A stretch of DNA of 64,000 nt from positions 1 to 64,000 of the forward strand of contig JACATO010001548.1 of assembly GCA_018389105.1 (NCBI GenBank), written 5' to 3'. The position numbers were made by a program, and so were the translations under genes. Positions 23,801-37,600 of the stretch are shown here, one piece after another (positions within the stretch are counted from its first letter, which is position 1; the number at the start of each line of letters is the position of its first letter). A model generated the notes under the pieces. It worked only from the letters and a program-made list of their open reading frames with translations, made no database searches and was not told the DNA's origin. The DNA is from Nautilus pompilius (Eukaryota; Mollusca; Cephalopoda; Nautilida; Nautilidae).

Positions 23801-26800
23801 ACATGGATTTTTTCAATATAAATCATTTAGGAGTTTAAGGCACAGTGAGTTTTCGATCTATAAGAACCGAAGACAAAGTGGAACTTCCATCTAGGACACT
23901 TAAAAAGACTAAGCGACAGTGAATCTTTCAATCTCGATCCCTCTCAGAGCCTATGACAGCGTAATTTTCAATCAAGACACTCTTAAGAGCCTAAGATACA
24001 TTTTCTGTTTTCAAGCCAGACCCTTTCTTGTGCTTTAGACATAGTGGAGTGTTCAATGTAGATCAATTTAAAGGTAGATTGCTCGCCGACAGCACTGACT
24101 GGATGCAAAGAACCGCTAGATGATGCCTGACAGCGCTGAAAAAATTTTAACACCTGTATGCAGATATCCGTCTATCTACTCTGATATATGCCTACCCGCA
24201 GTCTCATTAAATCGAAATCGGACGTTAAATACGCTTAGCCACGAATATCAATTGTTGATACCCCCCCCCATTGGAGCTTGTCAATACAAAACGAGCTGGT
24301 CAGCGATTACTGTACGAAGGTTATGCCTACATACTCGACAGAAAAAAGATAGTCGAATCTTCTATAAGGACAGGGGTCACTGCAAGACTAAAAACACAAC
24401 CATCTGATCGGCGAGGACGGTATCTGCCGTACGAAAACACGCCATCGCAATGTCGTCCACAGCTGTACTTTAAATTCCCCACTATCTGCTGCAGGTATGT
24501 TCCAGAAAAAAATATTCCTCTACACGAATGATACGACGAAAACGACAAGCTCCCGATGGTGGAGATATGCCTAATGAATGATATCGGACTACCAATGGGG
24601 ATGATTTCTTCTCTCTCCTCGACAATAATCTGGGTTTGTACATCTTCACAACAAACAGTAATCTCCGGATTCTCTCTTCACATTGACAATGGTTCTGCGA
24701 TTGGACGCTTGGCAGGGTGCCTAAAGAATAGCAGCTATACACCATACATGCGACCAGGACAGTTCTTCGTGTATTTCCAATCGCTCGAAACAAGAATCAG
24801 AATAAATATGATCAGATATTTCTTTATTTGAGAGGTCTACAAAGCGACCTTGACCCGATACCCGTGACTGTTGAATTAGAGAAAGCTGTGATTCAATCTC
24901 TTATAAACCACTTCCTAAATGCGGATGTACATGGTCGTTGCCTGCTTCACTTCGGACGGTGCTTATGGAGGAAAAATACAGCATCCCATCCGCAACAGTG
25001 ATGCCGAGAGGGTCCAGAAAATTCGTTATCGATGAAGTATTCAGAGAGGACATGGAATGGGATAATCCACGAGGCCGTCGTCATCGATCTCTCTTTGCTA
25101 TCGATCTGTGGAATGTGCACGAGCGAGTTGGGGATATTGACGTACCACTCGCAAATAAATCGATAGGGTTGGGATGGGGCACTCGACCAAGGTGTTCGTG
25201 TCACCCCGCAGGTTTGTGATAATTCGAAAGGAACGAGCCTCTAACGAACTTCTAATAGAACATTCTATGCCCCCCCCCATACCGTCGATCTATTAAGCAA
25301 AATTCATAAAACTACCAATCTGGAAATATTTGTATTTATAGTTTCAATCTACACTACTCTAAGAGTTCTATACAGACCAGTCTCAGCTCCTGAGACGCAT
25401 TGGCTCTCTCCTTTTTTCCCTTCCATCCTATACGTCATAAATGTCTAAGAAACGATGGAGGTTTTAATTTGGACCGTGTGGCTGCTAATGCAATAACTGT
25501 GGGGATTCAAAAGAAGGATGGGCGAAAGGATTAGAGTCCGCGTCAAAGGTCGTGTTAACCCTATCAGCTCACGGGTCGAGGTGGTCGCTCTCGCGTTGGT
25601 GTACAAGACCGGTTCTTTGTTGTTGTTGTTGTTTTTTATCTTTCGTTTGAGAATCTCCGCGAAGCCGTTTACCGCTGCAGCGCTGGTGTCGTTCGAGGAA
25701 GACGGTCGGGTGAGAGCGGCTTCCCTACCGATGATGGAGTTAACAGCTTCATCGGTTCGTTGAAGCAGAAGTGCAGGAGGAGGAGGAGAAGGCGCCCAGC
25801 AGTGAGTCAGAATTGATCACGTGTCCTGCCCCCCCTCGCTTCCCGTGTTGTATCGCCTCCGTACTATATATCTGCGTACTTCGGTATACATTTGTACTGT
25901 GTAGTACTGAGAACTCAAACGCCTTTAACCCTTTCTTTTTATCTTCAATTCTCGTTCCGAGAGACATTTTGGGGACTCCGCGATGCGACACGTTCGGACA
26001 TCCACCGCTTCGGATGCTTCCGCGGTGACGACCTGGGGAATATCATCAGCCCCGTGGTGAAGAGTGACTTCCTGGCTCCTGAGGGGCGGATTGCCGACCA
26101 GTCGTCTTCTCCCTCCCTCCTCCCCCCTCACCAAAAAACAGAGACTTAAATAGATCACTGTAATAATATATATATACGCTCAAGCATTTCTGCCTGTCTG
26201 CTTTTCCAATCTGTGCGCGACGCGAAAGCGCTACGTTACAGATAGCTTTGGATACTTGTGGGGGAACTTGGACTTTCCATTCGCCTCCGATATGTTTTCA
26301 GATTTTAAGAAGAAAAAAAAAGAAAACTATCGGTGTTGGATCGGTTTGCCTCAATTTTGCTTGGGTTGCAGAAGTTTGGGAAAGATAAATCAAGTTATGA
26401 TGGTAACTGAAACTTAGTTTGTTTGTGTTTTTTTTTCTTTTTGGCATTCGCTGGCTGAGAAAAATGGAAATTCTTGTCCAAAGCTTCCCGCCCGGCAGAT
26501 CCTGAATTATGCTCCAGAATTCTGACTTAGCGAAACAGACTGTCGATTGTTGCTGATGGTGGGAGGGAGGTCTTTTTTTCTCAAAGCGAGAAACGTGTGC
26601 CATTCGTGTGCTCGATAGAGTGAAAGATGCTTCTGCTGTTGACGATTCCTCTCTGCTCGTCAAACGGCAGGCTTCAAAATCTGGCAGCTTTGGCCCGCAT
26701 AGAAGTCAGCCGTTTGTTCAAACCCGCGTCATTAGGCTGCCACTTTCGCGGTGGTCATCTGATAGGGTTAATGTCAGCGAAATGCTTGAATATGTATCAT

Positions 26801-26887
26801 CACAGCCCATGCCGATGTAATAGATCCCACTGATATCAGTCCCAAATAACTCCTGGCGGCTTCCCTGAACTCATTGCAGCAACCATT

Positions 26888-26940
<53 letters not shown>

Positions 26941-29900
26941 CACACACACACACACACACACCTTCGAGTTGCGTATTTGCAATGTTATTCATCGCGTTTG
27001 TCCTCAGTAAGAGAAACCTCGTGTCTACCACGTGTGCGGATCTAAGAAATCGTCACGTGGTCAGCTATAAATCGAACTGTCCGATCGAAAGTTGCGCTGA
27101 GTAATCAGCATTTTGCTAAAGTTCTAAACACCACGTCAGTTATCGTTGATTCCCGGAATTCCTTCCCCATATCTCACAGTATCCTGCTGGATACTTGGCC
27201 GTATTCGAGTGACAGTCTCGCCTTACTTCGCACAGCCCGATTAAAAGCCTTTCGATAATATAATGAGCGATTATAAATATTATAAATACAAGTCTCGTTG
27301 GAGGTTTTTACCGCAATACCGATTTTACATCACTGGGTGTGACTTGTCTGTTTAGCATCCTCTTTTTTCAGTTTGTTTGGGCATCTATAAGAATTTAAGC
27401 ATCTTCTTACCTGCAGATGGTGGCCAGGCGATGTTTCGTGTAAACAATAGGTGACAATGTCGAATATTGGCCTGGAATAAACAGAACCCGTTTATTTTTT
27501 CCTTCTTCAAATTACTGTAGTCTGATTTAATTCACTTTATAGCCGAAAAAAATTGTTCTAACAATTGCCTTTATCATTCGATTAGTGGCATTTCCAGTAA
27601 AATTAGAATTTATTAAAACATCTAACGGCAAAAGCCATAGCTCTTCTATCAAGAAAACCAAAAATAACTGTATAAGATGGCTGCTCCATGGCTAGCACAA
27701 CTCTGACGTATTTACTGTTTCTACTCTCAAAAACAAAAGGGCAATCTCTGGCCGTGTCGATATGAGAATACGTAATTAAATATGCATCCCGTACATACTT
27801 TCGGTAAATTTCGATTCGTAATTTCAGTATTAAAGCTGAGGTTTCATATCCAGTAAAGAAGAATCTTTTCCTTCAGAAACGTAGATTTTAAAAAAAGACA
27901 ACAACAAGAAGATGTATAGCAGAAGTAAAATTAGTATTACCGATAAGAGAAAGCCACCATGAACATTTTAAAGAAAGTATTTATGTTTGCTTGAGTTAAC
28001 ATTGTCATGCCAGGTTTTATTCGCTCTATGAACTGTTAACATCGACCTACCTTTGTTTCGGATTGAAGAGGTTGACTTGAAAGATGCCAATCTGAGAACC
28101 GTTGTTCGAACCGACGCTGTACGTTCCCAAGGCGTCGTCTCGCGACATCGGAACAATTCTGAAAAGTACAGAGTGATTTGTAAATGTTGTCTAAATCTGT
28201 TTGCTCGCCAAAGACCGTGATTTCTCACCAAATCGATAAAGTAATCCATCAACTGATTAATGTATGATGGATGAGCCTGTTCGCAATAATAGCCAGCAGG
28301 GTCGCGTCTCTACCCTACTGTTGCTAGTAGAAGAATAGTGGGAATAAAATCAATCGCATTAAATAAATAGTCCCGACAATTAAAGTATGTAGATCCGTCG
28401 AAGAGGGTTAACAGCTGTGGACCAAAGCTGCTTGGACTGCGTTCTGACATCACCGGTTTAAACTCTCTCAGCGGAGTAATGGTCTGGTGAAACTATCAGA
28501 AGCAGTCACAAGGATCTTGTTGACGTTAATATAGGCGTGATGCTGTGTGCTCCGCGTTACCAAAACTTGTGGTGGAAAGATGCATTCGTTAAAGTTGATC
28601 CCTTCGGGGGTGCGAACTGGTTGACAGGAGAAACCATTTTATTATAACTCTGCGTCAGGTTTATGGTTGAAACAAAATCTCTTGCGGCATTTGGTGTTGT
28701 TAGAGGAGAGCAGTTTTCATGAGTTGGATGGGGTTGGATGGAAGCCCTGACTGTCTTTGACAAGTACTATAACCAACAACAACAACAAAAAACCGTCCCC
28801 TTACTTTAAAAGTTTCTTGGAATAATTTCTGAAGTAGTTCCCAACCACTGGCTCAATTCTCTGAAACACGACGTTCCTGTATTCGGCCATTAACTCGACC
28901 TGAAATCATGTAAAAGTGAAGCGAAACTTTAAAACTAAATAAATAAAGCGGGTCTTTCAAAAAGATGCTTGCCAGGCTTTTTATTTGGAAAGTAATATAC
29001 TTATAATCGTTACCTGGTAGAATGGAAACATGGTGTAAAGTGGTGGTTTCAGCTTTAGCTTGTTTAATTTATTTAGTTTCTGTGTGACTCGCTAGACAGG
29101 CAAGCAGAGGGACGCGAGAGAAGAGCTCAGCCAGGTATCTCAAAACAACGCTCCTCTATGGCCAGACTGTGATGAGGCTGGCTGGCGAAGGATGCATGGA
29201 GGTCCGCGTATAGAGGCGGCACAAGTATGAAGACTGGCTGCTTGTAATATTGCGCTCTTCTACATTGTCACGTATATACTTTTTAAATTTGCATTTACAT
29301 TTTACTTGTATAAATAATAGTTTTTTAAAAATATATTTGTATCATCATCTGTTCAACAAAAAAAACCAGTGACTTGTAAATTATAACCACTTTAACAATT
29401 GATACAGTCGACCCTTTTCTTGTCCATGGCAGCAGTTTTACCATATTTCCAGAAATAAAATACAAAAATGGGTATAGCTTATGTTAAGAACGTGGTTTGA
29501 AAAATTCTTTGTAATCTGCAAAATATTATTACCAAATATATTGTACGAGAAATCGTTTTTTTTTAAAGTTGAATGATGAAAATAAAAATTTAAATCAGAA
29601 ATGGATTTAATAAGGTAATTCTACCTACGAACGTACAGGCTAAAGTAAGTAACCTTCGATATGTATCGACATACTTTTTCTGGTGTCATCAACAGAATTA
29701 GTCTTCGGAAAGACCAATCACCTGCGTACTGCCGATATCAATACTTGCTAAACTATGATGATTTTTTTTTAACTTAGCCACAAGATAGGATTGAAGTCAC
29801 ATTCAAATGGTTGTAAGTTTTGATTTTTAAGAACTTCACAATCCATGGGAAAAGCAGGGACCATCCTAACTGAAGCAAACAACTTCCAATGATTGGCCCT

Positions 29901-32900
29901 GTGCTTTGTTAATGGTCATGGCAAAGCTGAGTTTTATAGGGAACTGGGTTTTCTTGAATTCAAAGAGGCGTTTTTAAACTTGCATAATAGTTAGTGTTTC
30001 GGCTGATATGTTTAAGAATCTGAAGAAGTACCTGCCCAATAAGGGGCCGGCCTGTGAGATGATGACAGACCCGTATTAAACTGCTAAATGAATTTGTATT
30101 CTTAGTTTTCAAAGGTATACAGTGTATAATATCAAAACCTGCCGTGGATGGCCTTCAAGTGGCCTTCAAGGCCGGCTGTTGAAAAACCGAAATCTGTGAT
30201 CGCCTCTTAGCTGAATGAGCAGCGTGAAGCTTCATTGTAATTTAGGCTGCTAGGTCACCTATTTTGAGTGAATGCAGCGAACTAAGTGTAATTTATAAGG
30301 CCTTTGGTGGCCTTCAAAGCCAACGTGCGGTGGCTTAGACCCTTGTCCAGATTCTGAAGTACCTACAGCCAAGATTTGGGCTCTCCAGCTGCTGCGGTTC
30401 AGCCGTGGAAGAGAAACAAACAAAAACACAAATATTTGAAAATATGTACTGGATCTGTGATCCGAAAATGGAAGATTGGTTCGTTCGCCTTAGTAGCGGT
30501 AACATAGCAGAACCAACGAAACTACGTTTCAGTAATCGTCCGTCACATCATTATGTATCTTTTTTTGGTCCCGAGAAAGACAGCGGTGGACTGCGGCAGG
30601 TATTTCTCCCCATTTTCTTCTTGTATTACAGCTCTTATAACCGAAGAGGATGCTTTACTGGAGCATCAAAACTTGGTGACCAAACGTCTCCCGGATTCAA
30701 GAGCCGCTTCGTTAATTTACAGGGTTATTCAAAAGAAATGAACCGATTTCATGACGCATTACTTCAGTTCTCAAGCATCGTCGTGGAATGAGTCAGTGAC
30801 CATTTGAAAGAGGAGTTTTCTAAGTTTTGATTGGCTGCCATAGAGGGCGCTGTAGTTGCGTCGTTCCTCCGGCAACGTTCAGTTGTTTGTTTACCCTCAG
30901 AATGGCGAGTCCTCAGCAAAAGGCGTTCTGCGTTCTCGAGTTTGCGAAAACAAAATCGGTTGTCACGGTGCAGCGTGATTTTTTCTTATGGGGGATATGT
31001 AAAAGATTTTATGATCCACGACTACCCACTAACCTCGATGACCTTAAACATCGAATAACAACAGCGATCAACTCAGTGGATCGTCATATGCTGATACGCG
31101 TCTGGGAGGAATTCTCTTATCGCATTGATGTTGCCCGTGCTGCGGGTGGTCGCCACATTGAGCACTTGTAAGACAGGAAATAAAACTTGATTGTGAGTAG
31201 AACACTTGTGAGTTAGCTGGAGTTTTCTATTTCCTTTCCTTACTAAAATATTGCGTAATGAAATCGGTTCATTCTTTTTGAATAACCCTGTATATCTAAA
31301 AAGCTGCTGCAATGCGGTTACGCTGTCTTATCTAATAGTGAAAATCATGACTGATGAAGTCCACTAAGTTATCAACGACTTATGTCGGTGCACCATTGTA
31401 TATAAAGTTGTAGACATCGGAAGAATTTAAATCCGGATCGATATTAGGTCAGTGTGCTGCAGCTGTCGCGGGTTTGATGTGTGTGCTCTAGACATTATCA
31501 GTGTCTTATCTTTACAGCTGTGCCAGTTCATTTGCGCAAGTGATTTGCATCCTTAGCCTTGTCACTCCCCGTGAAAGCGACTCGTTCAGATGTACATCTC
31601 GGCGGTGTTGATTGGTCCTCAGATGTTATCGGTTTGAGACCGAGGCTAACGTCCGAGAAAGTGATCACATGCAAACAACGATGCTGGGGATATAGATAAA
31701 AACGTCAAATGCTTTTTATTAAAATTGGAAATAAAAATTTTAAATAACGATGGAATGACAATAAAGATGACGCAGATACATATAAAAACAGTAGAAAGAA
31801 GATCGATAGGGATAGTTTCGATGGAGGATAAGAGTAAGATGGTGAAGATTTAAAATACCATTGAAACAATAACTTGGCAATAAAGAATAAAGACTATTTT
31901 GATAAAGATGGGGATGACGATAGCGACAAGAAAGAGATTTTAAAAAAATACTGATCAAAATAGAAACAGTAAAGATGGTGGGTAATAGCAGTGAACTCAA
32001 GGATAATGGTACAGAATAAAGACGCAAATAAAAGTAAAATTAAAGATGAACTAGAAGTCAATAATCAGAATAGTCAACGAATATCATCAAGATGATAAAT
32101 ACATTCTTCGTGCCGCATGGGATCCTTCTTGGAATAAACTTAAATAGATAGCGTTTGAGGAAGCGCTGCTGTCAGCGCTTTTAATCCATGTGCCAGCAAA
32201 CAGCACAAACGCACACTGGATGACACGAGACTGCACAAGTACATGACGTCGTATAGCTATGGCGACCGCATAGCCCGCACATGTTCATATTAGCACCATT
32301 ACCAGAAAACCTAGCCCACGAACGGCACGAACATCTACCAGCTGGCGAAGAAGTATTGTAAGCATCTTTTGGCTTCGACTCTGCGTGCAGTTCAAGATTA
32401 CAGAATAGTAGCTTGATATCTTGCCATTCCTGACTTTGTTGCACAGCATACTGATTATCAGTTCGTTTTGGATGGTACTGCCGAGATTGTGGTAAGCTTC
32501 GCCATTATCTGGCTGGTGCGGCTTATCCACAGACCTACTAAATGCAAAGTTGTGTAAAATTTCTGAAAAAAAAAAAAGGTTCACGAACCTTCTGGCCCTT
32601 TCTTAATGTATTAATTGTTCACCTGGCTTATTGCTGGTTCTGTGGGTGGTCAATCGTTCTTTTAACCACAAAACCCATTTGTCAGGAATGGATTCTTTGT
32701 TGCCATGGGAGAAGAATTTCCAGCAAAAGAGAACACGACCCCGAATGGCGGAATATGTTATTCGATGGTGATCGAATAATTTGCCATCAAGTAGTTTTTC
32801 TTATTTGTACCGGGATTCAATAAAACGTCGACCAGTTTTGCCAACAAGATAATCAGAATCTTTTTACACGTATTGGATGTTTTTCTACATGGTATATTCC

Positions 32901-34491
32901 AGTACTGGTAGCTATTGCTTCTGGAAACCGACCAGAATCGTCGAAATACTCATAGATAAAGGAACTTTCTCAGTCGATAAATTTTGTAGTTACCCTTTGT
33001 TTCTATGACTGCTATCCAAAATTACAGAAATTGGTTCATCGCCCTTTGGCTTCAGGGATCGATTCTGAGGCAGAGAATCGCGATCTTACACCGGTCAGTC
33101 AAAAACGTTTACCTCGCCATAATCATTCTTTGTTCCACGAGCAGATTTAGTGGAACGGAAAATCTCATTATTACCAGTCGTATAATGGAGCACTGGTCCT
33201 TGCTGTTTCCTGACTTCCTCTTTTCCTACTCTCTTCTATCGTTTAAAAGCTGCTGGTTCGTGTTTCCGTCCTTTATCCTTTTCTCTCGATACTGACATTA
33301 CAAACCTCAAAAAAAAACACACCGGAGACTTTCACCTGTATGTAACGATAACAGCAAAGGCGTAGACAGCCAGAGCACAAAGTATCTTTAAAATATTTAA
33401 AATACCCTCATAATTTTTTTAACGAAATTAATTTCAATCTAACATAAATAAACCCGACACCTGTATCTTATTTTGCTACCTTTCTATTTAGTGTCTATTG
33501 CACTGACCATTTAGTGGCATTTAGTGCCTAGAACATGTAATAGTACCGCACTCAAGCAGCAGTGCTAAGAATCTAAATGGACTTCCTCTATGTGAAATAT
33601 TTCCTTAAATATTTGTTTAGTACGTAAAATCGTTCTGCTAGTAAAAAAGAAGCCTTGAGAAATGAGCAAAAGGATTACCAAAGACAGGAATAAATCCTAT
33701 TTCTGTAAAACTTTAATATTTTAGTAGAAATTATATGTTACCATTCTCCTTTGTCTTCACGGGTAACGGAAATTAGAAGTACGATAACTCGAACGTGACA
33801 AATAAACTGGTCCACTACAAAGTAACTGTATAATAATTCTAAAGTGCATAAAAGACCTCTATTAAATCAACGATAAACTGGACGGGAAGTGGCATATGTC
33901 GTTCGTAAACAGGAATGAGATTGGGATAGGGTTAAATGGCTTCTTAAATGATTGCAACCGATTGTATTACTTCCAAGATTTTATGGGTGCTCCACAAGAT
34001 ATAATTTCTCGAACTCTCGGTAAGTCATCGCCTCCCTTTGTATCCTTAACACATATTTGGAGTAAAATGACTCGGTCAGGGCACTATTTCTGAATTGGCG
34101 CGGTATCATCGACGGGGGCCGGACCATGTAGCGCGCACCGGGCTAATATTTCGGTCAGCACCGATCGGCTGACGCGAACAGCTGATCACTCACCGAAGTG
34201 TTTCTAAACAGCTCCTCGTTGCTTTTGAGTTTCTCGATGAAGTTTCTCAGCGAGCCGTCAAAGTTTTCGTTCCACATAATCTGCAGGAAAAGAAAATGGA
34301 TTAAGCGAGACTTTCGTTGAATTAGGTCAGTTGTCTGAATGCTTGGTTTGTTTGTTCACTATTCAGAACTCCCTCTCTTCTCTCTCTCTCTCTCTCCCCA
34401 TCCTCTCTCTCTCCATCTCCCCCTCTCTCTCTCTCCATCTCTCTCTCTCTCATCTCTCTCTCTCCATCTCTCTCTCTCATCTCCCCCTCTC

Positions 34492-34535
<44 letters not shown>

Positions 34536-34574
34536 TCCCCCTCTCTCTCTCTCCATCTCTCTCCATCTCTCTCT

Positions 34575-34616
<42 letters not shown>

Positions 34617-37600
34617 AGTGAGAACATCGAGATGAATAATACTGGAAACAAGAGAGAACCTTGCAGAACAATCATGACATGGAACACATCAGTCCTTTAC
34701 ACCGTTCTTGTAGCCTTATGATATGCTGTGATGAAAGAAGCTTCTCAAAAATGTATTTAAAGCATAGGATTGTTGAAAGATGGAAAGTTCCGAGAAGCGA
34801 TGATTAAAACGCGATCTACTCCATTTCAGCAAATTGGTCGTGTCATAAGGTAGCACTCAGCAATATATATATATATATACATATAAATCATCGGAAATGC
34901 AAAGAATGGCGGTAAGGAATAAAACATCGTCCTACACTGTTCTTCTAGCAGCAAATTATCGCTAGAGGGCGCTCTGGAATATACTTGTCATTAACTACAA
35001 ATGGGCACGCTGCCATTTTGTTTGTCAGCCAACTATTTCTTATTCCTCTTTCTCTGGTATATTTCATGACAAGAAATATTCTAGAAATACAGATAACGAT
35101 CCGTTTCTTACTATTTCTCATTGATATATTTGTTTTTACCCAAAAATATCCTGTCTGTGTAAAACCCGGTCGACACTGACATCCCAATTTTTGTTTATAG
35201 TAAGAACTGCATTTGTTTTCTGTTTTTGCTAATACCATGAAAATCGTTTGTGCAGAGATAACCCTTTACCGTCCGGAAGTGTCTTCTAATCAACGTAGAA
35301 TTAAACCAACTACTAGACGGCTGATAACGACAAAATAATTCCAGAAACCGGCTTTCATTCTTTGAATGGCTAACAAGATTTTAAGAAAGTCAGCAGTAAG
35401 GTCCTAATTTTTTTGCTCTAATTTGATCTAATCTGTTTTATTAAAAATAAGTTTAAAGTTCAGAATCCAGTTGCAGCACCTGACAGCAGAGTTTACGACT
35501 CAACCGCTAGAAGGTAAATTTTGTCTCTTACCCGAGATATTTTCGACTGGATTCTTCCCAGTTCCCGTATGCCGATCTTCTGCGCTTCTTCCGGTGAGAT
35601 GTTCGTTGTTGTGTGCCAGGCTAGTGACGTCTTGTAATATTCATATCCTCGAGGAAGCGAACTCACGCTCCACGACTTCCGGGTGTGGGGAATATATCGC
35701 TATAGAGGGGGAAAATTCAGGATATGAATAAATAAATAACTAAATAAATAATAAATAAATAAATAAATAACTTGTAGGTAACCTTCAAGCTTTAAATACC
35801 TACGTTCAGAATGAAGTACTTTAGCCTTTCCAGCGATGATATGGTGCGATTAAAAGCCCGGGCTACCCTTTTCCCAAGAAGTGACCTGTCGAAACAAAAT
35901 CAAATCTCCATTGTTAAATGGTAGATGAGACACTGTAGATCAGACTCATCTGAAAGTTCCGTAAATATAGAATTAGTCAACCAGTTTTCTACAGACTTCT
36001 ATAACATAGGTGAGAAAAGATTGAAGAAATATCTTGTTTATATCATTACACACCTGGTAACGGTTTGGGAGCCATCCACCGTGTTCTGTAGATCTTTCCG
36101 GGACAGAAGGTACAACATATTGGATGTCCTAATTTTGTATATAAACGTATCCACCTGTTCTGGGACATCTCTCTGAAATAATGGGTTTTTTAAAAAACAA
36201 ATTGGTATAAACTGAACCAATGTGTGTGTGTTTGTGTGTGTGTGTGTGGTGAGTGTGTGTGAGTGTGTGTGTATGTGTGTGTTTGTGTGTGTGTGTGTGT
36301 GTGGAGTGTGTGTGAGTGTGTGTGTGTGTTGTGTGTGTGTGTGTGTGAGTGTGTGTGAGTGTGTGTGGTGTGTGTGTGTGTGTTGTGTGTGTGTGAGTGT
36401 GTGTGTGTGTGTGAGGTGTGTGTGTGAGTGTGTGTATGTGTATGTGTGAGTATGTGTGTGTTTGTGTGTGAGTGAGTGTGTGTGTGTGTGTGTGTGTGAG
36501 TGTGTGTGTATGTGTATGTGTGTCTGTGTGTGTGAGTGTGTGTGAGTGAGTGTGTGTGTGTGAGTGTGTGTGAGTGAGTGTGTGTGAGTGTGTGTGTGTT
36601 TGTGTGTGTTTGTGTGTGTGTGTGTGAGTGTGTGTGTATGTGTGTTTGTGTGTGTGTGAGTGTATGTGTATGTGTGTGTTTGTGTGTGTTTGTGTGTGTG
36701 TGAGTGTGTGTGTGTGAGTGTGTGTGTGTGTTTGTGTGTGTGAGTGTATGTGTATGTGTGTGTGTGTGAGTGGTGTGTGTGTGAGTGTGTGTGTGTGTGT
36801 GTGTTTGTGTGTGTCTGTGTGTGTGTGAATGTGTGTGTGTGTGTGTGTAATATTAAAGATATACATCCTAATTTTCAATATGTTACACGTGAAGAACGTT
36901 TCTGTTCCACCACATCACATCTACGAACTTCGTTTACATCAATCCTGTTGAGATCTAAATTTTGGCCGCGCGAGTTATGTACAAATCACAAATATTTCAA
37001 TAAAATTCAAATTTTAACATTTTTTTTTTCAAATAGGAAAAATCTCTCTTTCGTCCTGCAAAGATAAGAAGAGGAGGTTGCAATACTCGGCCATCTACTT
37101 ACAAACGGCTTTCACTAGTGGTGTACATCCAACGTTACTCTTTTTTGAATACACTATCACTCTTGAAACAAGAAAGTTAAAGCTGGACACAGAGAACAGA
37201 TCATTTGGAAGCAGGTTCTTGGTAAACCCGACGCGAATAGAAGCATTTTATTATCAGCTGAAGTTTGTCTTTTACCCTTAAACAGGAGGTGATGGCGGAA
37301 CACCCCCATATTAATTTATATGTACTCACAATGGAGACGACATGGTACGCCGTTCCCATCTTCAAAGACTGCTTCATGAGAGAGATGCATTCGTTTATCT
37401 GTAAAAAACCAGAACACGATCAAAGCACCGGTGAGCGAGTTAACAAACGCTTTAGATCCGAAAGCTTGTAGATGCCTTTCAGCTCAACGACTCTAGAACA
37501 TTCCAAGCATTCATTACATATCTGCCAAAACCGCACCTAATAATTTTCCCTGCCAGGTACCATTTATTTGCTTCTTATCCGGAGTGCCTATTGCTAACTA

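Noticed and set aside
28260-28790. Tc1 relic in DUF885 intron 10
   Set aside because: A few transposase-like words, but no catalytic box in order.
32542-32823. Possible piggyBac fragment
   Set aside because: Only a loose likeness in composition. No catalytic box or TTAA-flanked ends seen.
36129-36878. 249-codon His/Thr-rich minus-strand frame
   Set aside because: Translation of the GT microsatellite. The true coding part is exon 6 of the DUF885 gene at 36054-36172.
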